Shown: piece by piece, positions 26,250-34,437 of the stretch
Position numbering within the stretch: position 1 is the first letter of the stretch
How the letters are laid out: every line of letters starts with the position of its first letter
Translations under genes and position numbers: made by a program
Assembly (NCBI GenBank): GCA_965198415.1
Contig: CBDAPN010000029.1
Coordinates: forward strand, 434,001-498,000
Length of the DNA stretch: 64,000 bases
Reading direction: 5' to 3'
Source of the DNA: Endozoicomonas sp965198415
Lineage (GTDB): Bacteria > Pseudomonadota > Gammaproteobacteria > Pseudomonadales > Endozoicomonadaceae
Notes under the pieces: generated by a model
What the model saw: only the letters and a program-made list of their open reading frames with translations
What the model was told of the DNA's origin: nothing
Database searches by the model: none

Positions 26250-26927
26250 TGCAGCTACCTGCTCTAAAGGAGGCTGTTTGCAGCAGCCTCAGTTGCGACG
26301 AATGACCGGCGGGAATCTTAACAAATAACCCCCATCGACTGCATTGGAAAAATACATTTTTACCGCCGAATCAGCAGAGATCATTAATAACTTCTGGTTA
26401 TGAGCCTGAAGTACCCGAATTTCAGGCCACTATGGTGAGAATATGGTTTTAGCAGCTTCAAAAAAATTTTTTATGCACAAATGTCAAGTAAATGCCAAAT
26501 TTTTTTTATGGTATCTTAAGTGCCTGATTTTCGGCGATCTTATGCTAACTTATTGAAAAATAAGGAAAAAATATAGGTTAAAAAATGAACAGTTTGATGA
26601 AGGGGTAGGAAACATCAGCCATTGTGACGTATTTCATAAGGTCATCCACAAACTTATCCACAGATTCTGTGGGTAAAAAAATGTCTGTCTGGCTCACTGC
26701 CAGAATATTGGAAAAACGTCCTTCTAATTCCAGTATCTTCTTAAAGAAAAACCACTGCCTGCCGACGCCTGCTCTAACAGCGCAGTGGCCATTCACTTGC
26801 AATGTTTATATGCTGAAAAAATCCACCAGCTATTACCGCAGACGAAATTTATCTGTCGAAACGTCATGGACAAAGTCAGATAATGCAGTGGTCTCTTTGC
26901 TCGGAAATGGGTCAACCTGCTCCAAGC
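26250..26927. other. 680-base intergenic region with a cluster of DnaA-box-like sites
   Basis: There are two perfect TTATNCACA boxes: TTATGCACA at 26471-26479 and TTATCCACA at 26654-26662. Two near-matches are TCATCCACA at 26642-26650 and, on the other strand, TTACCCACA at 26669-26677. Very AT-rich DNA lies between them. The open frames in this region (107 codons plus, 74 codons minus) are weak. The minus frame ends in a fairly protein-like segment (SVDKFVDDLMKYVTMADVSY) and may be a decayed gene, but I cannot assign it. Confidence 0.5.
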
Positions 26928-28076
26928 TCATTCACAACCAACGCTAAACTGCAACGCTTTAAAGCTGCTGGTTAATTCCGGCGCGCAATCTTTCAGGTTG
27001 ACAGACAAAGTACTAAACTCCCGTCGCTGTGGATAATGTTTACGCAGTTGATCAAATGCCTGCTCTCTGTGCGGTTTATCGGCGTGCATAATCGCCTTGC
27101 GCATCACTCTGTCGTCACGACAAATGTCGTAAACCGCGCGAATCGCCCGGGTGCAAGTGCTGGAAAAGTCAACGCCATGACCAAAGGCCATTTGCTGTAA
27201 AACCGGCGCTGGCCTGATGTCAGCAAGGGAGGCAGGCAAGCCAAAATGCTGGCAAAACGCCTGATGTATCATCTGCGTGCCCAGCATCTTGCCATCGAGG
27301 CTATAACCAGCAATATGCGGCGTGGCAATATCAATAAGAGCCATCAACGCCGGATCGACGTCGGGCTCACTCTCCCAAACGTCCAGTACTACGGTGAGGT
27401 CGTCCCGCTGACTGAGGCACTCTTTTAGTGCCGCATTATCAACCACAGGACCACGCCCAGCATTGATTAGAATGGTTCCGCAACTCATGGCCTGCAGTTC
27501 CTGCTCGCTGATCAGGTGGTGTGTCGGGTAAGGGCCTGTGTACGTCAATGGCGTATGCAGACAGATAACATCGGACTGTTGAATCAAAGTCTGCAGGCTA
27601 ACATAGCCGGTAGAGTTCGCCTCCTGCTCAAGTAGTGGGTCGCAGGCACACACCGTTATACCCAGCCGCTCCATCATCTGATATAACCGACTGCCAACCT
27701 GCCCCTTACCAACAATACCTACTTTGCGCTTTTGTAGAACAAAACCATCTCGCTCAGCAAGTGTCGCCAGAGCGGCCATAACATATTCAACAACAGCAGT
27801 CGCATTACAGCCGGGCGCGTGGCTAAATCCGATGCCTGCGCTCGTCAAATAGCCTCTATCAATATGATCAAAGCCAGCGGTTGCCGTTGCCACAAACTTG
27901 AGTGAGCTATCGGCCACCAGCGCTTTGTTTACCTGAGTTACGGAGCGCACCAACAAGGCATCAGCATCACGAACATCTTGAGAACAAATGTGGCGGCCAG
28001 GCAGTGCTATGACCTCACCGAAGGCATCAAAGCACTCCATGAGCATCGGGATATTTTCATCAGCAACTATCTTCAT
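26928..28076 (-). CDS. pdxB: Erythronate-4-phosphate dehydrogenase
   Basis: Second enzyme of DXP-dependent pyridoxal phosphate synthesis, oxidising 4-phosphoerythronate. It has 382 residues, starting MKIVADENIP as in the family. The NAD loop GIVGKGQVGS is at 120-129. The catalytic residues are Arg208 (NAGRGP), Glu237 (DVWESEP) and His254 (TPHIAGYSLDGK), the last part being a PdxB signature. A PdxB-specific dimerisation domain forms the C-terminus. The frame is open 99 bases further upstream, but the ATG at 28076 gives the standard start. Divergent from the DUF3080 gene. Confidence 0.95.
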   Translation of the reverse strand: MKIVADENIPMLMECFDAFGEVIALPGRHICSQDVRDADALLVRSVTQVNKALVADSSLKFVATATAGFDHIDRGYLTSAGIGFSHAPGCNATAVVEYVMAALATLAERDGFVLQKRKVGIVGKGQVGSRLYQMMERLGITVCACDPLLEQEANSTGYVSLQTLIQQSDVICLHTPLTYTGPYPTHHLISEQELQAMSCGTILINAGRGPVVDNAALKECLSQRDDLTVVLDVWESEPDVDPALMALIDIATPHIAGYSLDGKMLGTQMIHQAFCQHFGLPASLADIRPAPVLQQMAFGHGVDFSSTCTRAIRAVYDICRDDRVMRKAIMHADKPHREQAFDQLRKHYPQRREFSTLSVNLKDCAPELTSSFKALQFSVGCE

Positions 28077-28173
28077 TGGCAAACTCACCGTTAGGTTGTT
28101 GGCATTTACTGCTAAAAATTGGTGGCGGGCTATGTTATACCAACATAAATGCATCCTTAATAGCGGGGAGTCC

Positions 28174-29226
28174 ATGTTTAAATCAGCCAGGCACCGGTTT
28201 TTATTCCTGCTGCTGGTATTGCTGCCCGCCTGCAGCGACCGCTCATCACCGGACTACTTTCTCAATGAGTATCTTAGCCGCCTCAGCCGGGTTACCGAGA
28301 TCAAGCTTTCCCCGTCAAAACCCACTGCACCGACGCTGCCTACTTTACGACAGCGAACATATACCGTGCCGGATATACGACTAAAAGCACTAGAAGCCCT
28401 CGACCTGCTCAAATGCCCTGCACTCAGCCAGACAGTAGCCTATCGTAACAGCAGCCTCGGCAAGCAGATGCTGCCATCCCAGCACTATTTCCACGAAAAA
28501 AAACTGCTGTTACAGATTCCGCAATGTCTGCACGATTTGCGCAAAGACCCTAAAAACAAAGACATCATTCAGCGCCTTGAAGACGTCCTGCAAGAAAAAC
28601 AGGCGGCATTTGCGCCGATGGAGTGGAATTTGATCTTTGCTAATACGGAGATCAGTCGTCAGCTCACCAGCCAGGGCAGACTGCTGCCTGCCGACGGTGC
28701 CAGTGGTTTTCAGGGAACCCGCGAAGCACTGAGCTATCTCACCAAAATGCTTCCTGACCGCACGCTGACAGGCACCTATGACAGCCACCATCTTGAACGA
28801 CACCTGCAGCAAGTTTCGGCCTCGCGCTACCTTGGGAAGCTGTTTTATACCGAGGCAGTACTCACCCAGACCCTCAACGATGCCAGCAACTTGCTTGAGC
28901 AGCGTTTACAAAAAGGCCCGGTTTGCACCCGTGCCAACCCAGATGAAGGCAAACGCTTACACAATGTTTTCAGACTGTTTTACCGGGATAAAATACAGCC
29001 CTACCTCACCGGCGTTTATCAGCAGGGAACCAGCATCCGTCAAAGCTTTTTGCTCATGCTGCAACAGCTACCCGAGCCACCTAACCCGACCATGGCCAAA
29101 TACCTTGCGCGCATTACCGATGAACAGCGGGAAGACGGTTTGTGGTACCCGTTCAGGCACAGCATTCAACGCCATGCCCGGGTTTGGCAGCAACTACTAA
29201 AACAGTGTGGTATTTCTGTGGGTTAA
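28174..29226 (+). CDS. DUF3080 lipoprotein
   Basis: A 350-residue lipoprotein. A short basic-hydrophobic signal (FKSARHRFLFLLLVLLPAC) ends in the lipobox LPAC. The mature protein begins SDRSSPDYFLNEYLSRLSRV, typical of DUF3080, and is largely helical. Cys residues in LLKCPAL, QIPQCLHDL and KGPVCTRANP are family features. Function unknown, location periplasmic face of a membrane. GGGGAG precedes the ATG. It ends a few bases before a TnpB fragment. Confidence 0.82.
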   Translation: MFKSARHRFLFLLLVLLPACSDRSSPDYFLNEYLSRLSRVTEIKLSPSKPTAPTLPTLRQRTYTVPDIRLKALEALDLLKCPALSQTVAYRNSSLGKQMLPSQHYFHEKKLLLQIPQCLHDLRKDPKNKDIIQRLEDVLQEKQAAFAPMEWNLIFANTEISRQLTSQGRLLPADGASGFQGTREALSYLTKMLPDRTLTGTYDSHHLERHLQQVSASRYLGKLFYTEAVLTQTLNDASNLLEQRLQKGPVCTRANPDEGKRLHNVFRLFYRDKIQPYLTGVYQQGTSIRQSFLLMLQQLPEPPNPTMAKYLARITDEQREDGLWYPFRHSIQRHARVWQQLLKQCGISVG

Positions 29227-29230
29227 ACGG

Positions 29231-29386
29231 TCTGTTAAGCCGACTCTTGGCTCTACCTTTCGGGCTGTTGCCGGAAATACATCCGCAACACGAACAGGTT
29301 TGGGTAGTGTATGCTTCGTTGACTTCTTCAAAAACAATGCCTGCGTGATCGCATTTATATTCCAGCATTGTTTTTAACACTGCCAT
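29231..29386 (-). pseudogene. Second TnpB fragment (IS200/IS605 family)
   Basis: The minus frame contains LKTMLEYKCDHAGIVFEEVN followed by EAYTTQTCSCCG and SPKGRAKSRLNR. This is the TnpB segment carrying the conserved A-Y-T-T-Q-T-C-S-x-C-G first half of the zinc ribbon and the PKGR motif. The following C-x-x-C half and D-x-N-A-A block are missing, as is everything upstream, so it is a short dead fragment. No recognisable feature fills the rest of the 29227-29582 gap. Confidence 0.8.
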
Positions 29387-29582
29387 GAAATGGAGTGGCT
29401 GAGCCTGTCAAAACGACTATTCATCTGCGCGCGAAATTAACAAAAGACGAAAGGGTTACCTCATCTAAGCGCTACACTGTCTTTTGTCAGCTTACTGGCC
29501 TCACGGCTTGATAACTGTTTTTTTCATAACCTCTGGGATACCATCGCGGCCAATGATTCAACTGAGTTCTGAACGCTCCTCC

Positions 29583-30467
29583 ATGACAGACAACCAAAAA
29601 GCTAGCCTATACGCTCTGGCTACGGCCTTGCTTTGGTCAACCATTGCCACCGCTTTTAAAATTGCTCTGAACTACCTTGACCCTTGGCAACTGGTTTTCT
29701 GGTCCGTAGCCACCTCAACGACATTTTTAGGCTGTCTGGTCGTGTCCCGAGGCAATGTCAGGCTACTGCTCAGCCAATTTGAACAATCGCCTTGGCTGTT
29801 TCTGCTGTTGGGGCTGTTAAACCCTTTTCTCTACCACGTCGTTTTGTTTGCTGCCTACGACCTGCTGCCGGCCCAGCAGGCTCAAGCTCTGAACTACAGC
29901 TGGCCCATCGCCCTGACGCTACTGGCTACGGCGTTTCTGGGGCAAAAACTCAAGCCCACCAGCCTGTTATGCTGTCTGCTGGCTTATGGCGGTGTATTGA
30001 TTGTGTGTACCCGCGGCAATTTTTTGAGCCTGAACTTTGCCAGTACTCACGGCGTTCTGTTGGCGCTGACCAGCACCGTCATCTGGGCTTTGTACTGGAT
30101 TTTTAATACCCGCTGCCACGGCGACGCAGTGGTCAGGCTGCTGCTCTGCTTTCTGTGCGGGCTGCCTTGGATTGCAGGGGCGACGGCTATTTTCTCCAGC
30201 TTTATACCACCGGCTGTGGAGGGTTTAGCCGCCGCCGTTTATGTGGGGCTGATTGAAATGGGCTTTGCCTACATTCTCTGGCTGAAGGCGCTCAAGCTGA
30301 GTGATAACACCGCTCTGATCAGTAACATCAACTACCTGAGCCCTTTTATCTCACTGCTATTTATTGCCAACATTTTGGGCGAAACGATTCACCCTTCCAC
30401 CTATGGGGGGCTGCTTTTGATCGTCGTTGCCGTGGTGCTGCAGCAACACCTGAGCCAGAAAAAATGA
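29583..30467 (+). CDS. EamA-family (DMT superfamily) transporter
   Basis: Inner membrane protein of 294 residues with ten predicted helices in two EamA repeats. The first repeat begins SLYALATALLWSTIATAFKIAL and the second near HGVLLALTSTVIWALYWIFN. Members export or import metabolites such as amino acids or nucleotide-related compounds; the substrate is unknown. The ATG at 29583 is chosen because it precedes the usual N-terminal TDNQKASLYALATALLW. The ribosome site is weak. It runs tail-to-tail with rsmC, 3 bases apart. Confidence 0.87.
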   Translation: MTDNQKASLYALATALLWSTIATAFKIALNYLDPWQLVFWSVATSTTFLGCLVVSRGNVRLLLSQFEQSPWLFLLLGLLNPFLYHVVLFAAYDLLPAQQAQALNYSWPIALTLLATAFLGQKLKPTSLLCCLLAYGGVLIVCTRGNFLSLNFASTHGVLLALTSTVIWALYWIFNTRCHGDAVVRLLLCFLCGLPWIAGATAIFSSFIPPAVEGLAAAVYVGLIEMGFAYILWLKALKLSDNTALISNINYLSPFISLLFIANILGETIHPSTYGGLLLIVVAVVLQQHLSQKK

Positions 30468-30470
30468 AAT

Positions 30471-31520
30471 TTATCTGGCTCTGTAAACAGTGAAACCGTC
30501 TTTACTCAGCAGCGTTTCGCAGTGGCCAAATGTCTGCAAAATAATGGGCGAATAACGCAAAAAACTGTTAGCAACAATTCTCAGCTCACCGCCGGGGGAC
30601 AACAACTGACGAGACTCCACCAAAAAGCGCTCAGTTACCTCATAATGGGTTTTAACCCCTTTATGAAACGGCGGATTGGAAATGATCAGATCAAAAGATC
30701 CAGAGACCGCCGCCAAACCATCACTGGCCACCACCGCAAACGACTGACAGCCGTTACTTTCCATGGTCTTTTGACTGCTTGCCAAGGCAAGAGCGTCGTT
30801 GTCGAGCAAGGTAAAATGATGTTGGCCGGGCAGATGGTGAATGTAAGCACTGATGACTCCCGCACCGCAGCCAAAATCGAGCACCTTAGCGCCCGGCACG
30901 GCGTCCAACGTTTCAAGCAGCAGGCGCGTTCCCTGATCCAGACGACCATGACTGAATACTCCGGGCAGCGAGGCAATGGTCATCTCAACAGCCCCTGCCT
31001 TGACTGCGAAGGTTTCAAAGCGCTTCTCAAGGGCGAAACCAGCAGATTCTGCCACCGGCTCACAAGCTTCCAGCAACACGCAGTGGCGGGCGTTATCGAC
31101 GCTTCTTACGGCGGCAAAATTTTGTTTGAGGCGTTTTTTCCAAGACTTAATCCCCTCATCGTTCTCCCCCACCAGCCACACCGGCACACCGGCAGGTAGA
31201 CAACTGATCACCATTTCCAGCCAGAAGTCTGTCAGCGCCTTACTTTTTTGCAAAAAAATCAACACGCCATCAACGGCTTTGGTAAACGCGGTCTTGAATG
31301 CCGGCGCAAAGCTTAATGAAAACCGCTCCCCCTGCGCCCGGGGCAACAGGTATTGGTATGCATCAAAGTCTTTTGTTAAAGCGGTCACATGCTCAGTCCC
31401 CCCCTCCAGCAGGCGAGGCACTAAATCGTCGGCGGGCAAACCCACCACGACAAGATGTTCAAGATCAAAATACGCCTGATTACGCAGAATCAGCTGACTG
31501 GGGCTGGCAAGAAAGCTCAT
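30471..31520 (-). CDS. rsmC: 16S rRNA m2G1207 methyltransferase
   Basis: RsmC-type enzyme methylating G1207 of 16S rRNA, 349 residues. It has the tandem organisation of the family: a degenerate N-terminal methyltransferase-like half and an active C-terminal half with the SAM loop KVLDFGCGAGVISAY and the catalytic NPPFHKG motif. The ATG at 31520 is preferred to a TTG 9 bases earlier. Confidence 0.93.
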   Translation of the reverse strand: MSFLASPSQLILRNQAYFDLEHLVVVGLPADDLVPRLLEGGTEHVTALTKDFDAYQYLLPRAQGERFSLSFAPAFKTAFTKAVDGVLIFLQKSKALTDFWLEMVISCLPAGVPVWLVGENDEGIKSWKKRLKQNFAAVRSVDNARHCVLLEACEPVAESAGFALEKRFETFAVKAGAVEMTIASLPGVFSHGRLDQGTRLLLETLDAVPGAKVLDFGCGAGVISAYIHHLPGQHHFTLLDNDALALASSQKTMESNGCQSFAVVASDGLAAVSGSFDLIISNPPFHKGVKTHYEVTERFLVESRQLLSPGGELRIVANSFLRYSPIILQTFGHCETLLSKDGFTVYRAR

Positions 31521-31793
31521 AGTGAACAACGCTGGTTGAAATTAAGGCAGCCATCTTATACAGGAAATACCCTGAGCTTTCTATCCTAAACAAACCCTCT
31601 AATAATAGAGATGCACAACCAGACCGGGAAAACATCACAGTAAGTATTGATTGGCAACGGTTATCCGATGAGCAAAAAAAATAGACTTTAGTGCCACAAA
31701 AGCACTATGTAATCACCAAAACAAACGACAAGGTAATTTCAATTCATGGAGATAAAAGCTAAGATCCGCAGCAGATGAACACGGAAACCACCC

Positions 31794-32414
31794 ATGAAAA
31801 ATAAAACCCTACTCGTTGGTATTGCCGGCGCTTCTGCTTCTGGGAAAAGCCTGCTGGCTGAGACTCTGGTTGAAGAGCTGCAATCCGAGCATTTATGCGT
31901 TATTTCAGAAGACTCTTACTATAAAAGTCAGAGTCACCTGAGTATGGAAGAACGGGTAAGAACCAATTATGACCACCCGGACTCCATGGACCACGACCTG
32001 ATGCTTGAGCAGATGCTGCTGCTAAAAAGCGGTGAAGGCGTGCATGTGCCGCTATATGACTACACAGAGCACAACCGCAAATCAACAACCCGTAAAGTAA
32101 CCCCGGCCCGGGTGATTATCTATGAAGGGATATTACTCTTTAGCAATCCACAAATTCGTGAAACTTTTGACCTGCGCTTTTTTATGGACACACCACTGGA
32201 TATCTGCCTGATCCGCCGTATTAAGCGCGATATCATCAAACGTGGCCGCGACGTTGACTCAGTAATCCGGCAGTACCTCGAAACCGTACGGCCGATGTAC
32301 CTACAGTTTATCGAGCCTGCCAGACAGTACGCCGACCTGATCATTCCCCACGGCGGCAAGAACCGCATAGCGATTGACCTAATCAAAACCCAGATTCGCA
32401 ATTTGATCGCCTAA
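31794..32414 (+). CDS. udk: Uridine kinase
   Basis: Phosphorylates uridine and cytidine in pyrimidine salvage. It has 206 residues, close to E. coli Udk (213). The Walker A loop GIAGASASGKS is at 9-19. The uridine-binding region SEDSYYKSQSHLS, with DHPDSMDHDL, and the RRIKRDIIKRGRD lid are all present. The 273-base gap upstream shows no other gene; it presumably holds the promoter. Confidence 0.95.
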   Translation: MKNKTLLVGIAGASASGKSLLAETLVEELQSEHLCVISEDSYYKSQSHLSMEERVRTNYDHPDSMDHDLMLEQMLLLKSGEGVHVPLYDYTEHNRKSTTRKVTPARVIIYEGILLFSNPQIRETFDLRFFMDTPLDICLIRRIKRDIIKRGRDVDSVIRQYLETVRPMYLQFIEPARQYADLIIPHGGKNRIAIDLIKTQIRNLIA

Positions 32415-33169
32415 GGGTGGCGTTAAAGAAGGTGGTTTGGGGCTGTTCTTTTTGTGTGCAAACTTGGTTACCGGGTTCTCAACCATAAGAGCCGCCTCGC
32501 TTCTTTTGCCACATAAGAGGCCGCCTGCAAATCGCCTGGTTTGCTAAATGAAATGGTTTCATTAGGGAGGTTTCAACTACCAAGATCAATAAAAAGCAGC
32601 ACCCAATGTTATGAAAATATTTTTTATACGCTTTCCTTTTGCAATACCATTTTCTGAATGGCAATAACAAATTATTAATGCTTTTTTTAATCAACCGGAC
32701 ACCAGTCGTTATTTAGTTTTAATCAATTAATATGACCAAAAACTGGGCCACTCACCTTAAAAACTACCTTGTTGTTATTCTGTTAATTTCCTCAGCCATG
32801 TAAAAATAAAGCCCCGGCAAAACAACGGTCGGGACTTTTCTATAAACGTCACTGTGATACTATCCTACGCATTCGTCACCAACCCGTAGTGCTTTACACA
32901 GATTGGATATGAATGGACAGGTAAGTTTACTGCTGAGTTTCATCATGCTGCGCTGTTGTTGAGTATTATTCCTGATTGGTCGCAGGTCGCACGGACACTA
33001 GCATGGCCATCACGGTTGTTGAGTTTATTGGTAACTTTTTCCTTAAGGCGGAAAGAGCATCCCATTACTTTAGGTCGAGACATTTAAAACTGTCACAGTG
33101 CGATAGCCTCCTAAATGGACTTTGCAGTTTTGACGGATAAAAACTCCAACGCAGTAAAAAAGGTAACTC
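32415..33169. other. 750-base intergenic region upstream of sstT
   Basis: No convincing gene was seen. An imperfect hairpin (AAAGCCCCG near 32808 with CGGGACTTT near 32832) followed by TCT may end an upstream transcript. The remaining 300 bases before sstT could be a long leader, but I recognise no riboswitch class in it. Confidence 0.4.
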
Positions 33170-34381
33170 ATGAGTCAAACCCAATCATTATTTCAGCGTA
33201 TGGCTGACACCAGCTTGGTGCTTAGAATCATTATCGGTATTGCCCTAGGCGCAGGATTGGCCGTTGTTGCACCTGATGCGGCCACGTCTGTCGCTTTTTT
33301 GGGTTCTTTGTTTGTTGGTGCCTTGAAAGCGGTCGCCCCTATTCTGGTATTTGTACTTGTTTCGTCGTCCATTGCCAATCAAAAGCAAGGCCAGCACACC
33401 GGCATGCAACCGGTCATTGTTTTGTACGTGCTTGGCACCTTGGCCGCCGCTTGCGTTGCGGTATTGATGAGCTTTGTCTTTCCTGTAGAGCTGGCGCTGG
33501 TCAGTGGCGGCGCCGGTATTCAGCCCCCAGAAGGTATAGCGGCGGTGCTGAACACGTTACTGTTTAAAGTGGTACAAAACCCGGTTGAATCGCTGATGAC
33601 GGGAAATTTCATCGGTATTCTGGCCTGGGCCATTGTTCTTGGAATGGCACTGCGTAAGAGCAGTGAGGCAACCAAGGTCATGTTGCATGACATTGCCGAG
33701 GCGGTTTCCACCTTAGTGCGTTATGTGATTCAGCTGGCTCCCGTTGGTATTTTTGCTCTGGTGGCTAATACCATCGCCGAGACCGGTTTTAGTGTGCTGA
33801 TTGGCTACAGCAAGCTGCTGATGGTACTGGTAAGCAGCATGTTGATTGTTGCTTTTGTCATCAACCCGTTGATTGTTTTTTTGAAAACTCGCCAAAATCC
33901 GTACCCGCTGGTGCTGCGCTGTATTCGTGAAAGCGGCGTCACTGCTTTTTTCACCCGCAGCTCCGCTGCCAACATTCCGGTCAACATGCAGCTGTGCAAA
34001 AAGCTGGCTTTGCATGAAGATACTTACGCCGTTTCCATTCCGCTTGGTGCCACCATTAATATGGCCGGTGCTGCTATTACCATTACGGTGATGACTCTGG
34101 CGGCGGTGAACACTTTAGGGGTTTCGGTGGATCTTGGCACTGCGTTTATGCTCAGTGTGGTAGCGGCTGTTTCAGCCTGTGGGGCCTCCGGTGTGGCCGG
34201 CGGCTCGCTGTTATTGATTCCTCTGGCCTGTAGTCTGTTTGGAATATCCAATGATGTTGCCATGCAAGTGGTTGCGGTTGGTTTCATTATTGGCGTGATT
34301 CAGGACTCTTTGGAGACAGCGCTAAACAGCTCCACCGACGTGGTATTTACTGCAGCGGCTTGTCTGGCTAAAGATAACTAA
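33170..34381 (+). CDS. sstT: Sodium:serine/threonine symporter
   Basis: Inner membrane transporter of the DAACS (glutamate transporter) family, 403 residues, very close to SstT length. It begins LFQRMADTSLVLRIIIGIALG and continues with eight helices and two re-entrant loops. The signature FFTRSSAANIPVNM (about 260-273) and the NMAGAAITI segment that binds sodium and substrate are present. AAGGT precedes the ATG and a strong terminator follows. Confidence 0.95.
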   Translation: MSQTQSLFQRMADTSLVLRIIIGIALGAGLAVVAPDAATSVAFLGSLFVGALKAVAPILVFVLVSSSIANQKQGQHTGMQPVIVLYVLGTLAAACVAVLMSFVFPVELALVSGGAGIQPPEGIAAVLNTLLFKVVQNPVESLMTGNFIGILAWAIVLGMALRKSSEATKVMLHDIAEAVSTLVRYVIQLAPVGIFALVANTIAETGFSVLIGYSKLLMVLVSSMLIVAFVINPLIVFLKTRQNPYPLVLRCIRESGVTAFFTRSSAANIPVNMQLCKKLALHEDTYAVSIPLGATINMAGAAITITVMTLAAVNTLGVSVDLGTAFMLSVVAAVSACGASGVAGGSLLLIPLACSLFGISNDVAMQVVAVGFIIGVIQDSLETALNSSTDVVFTAAACLAKDN

Positions 34382-34407
34382 ACTGTCGTTTATCAATAAA
34401 CAACAGT

Positions 34408-34437
34408 CGCCAGCTGTTAGAAGGCTGGCGTTTTTTT
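34408..34437 (+). terminator. Terminator of sstT
   Basis: CGCCAGC (34408-34414) pairs with GCTGGCG (34424-34430), followed by seven T. The stop of the convergent giant gene at 34417 lies inside it. Confidence 0.92.

Noticed and set aside
26450..26690. Chromosome replication origin
   Set aside because: DnaA-box-like sites are present, but none of the usual neighbours (dnaA, dnaN, mnmG, parAB) and few GATC sites; left as a finding, not called oriC.
26624..26947. 107-codon plus-strand frame upstream of pdxB
   Set aside because: Covers the DnaA-box cluster, has no ribosome site and overlaps the pdxB end; composition not protein-like.
30522..31199. 225-codon plus-strand frame opposite rsmC
   Set aside because: Shadow of rsmC; low-complexity, no family resemblance.
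32479..32694. 71-codon minus-strand frame between udk and sstT
   Set aside because: No ribosome site and no recognisable pattern; likely chance in AT-rich DNA.
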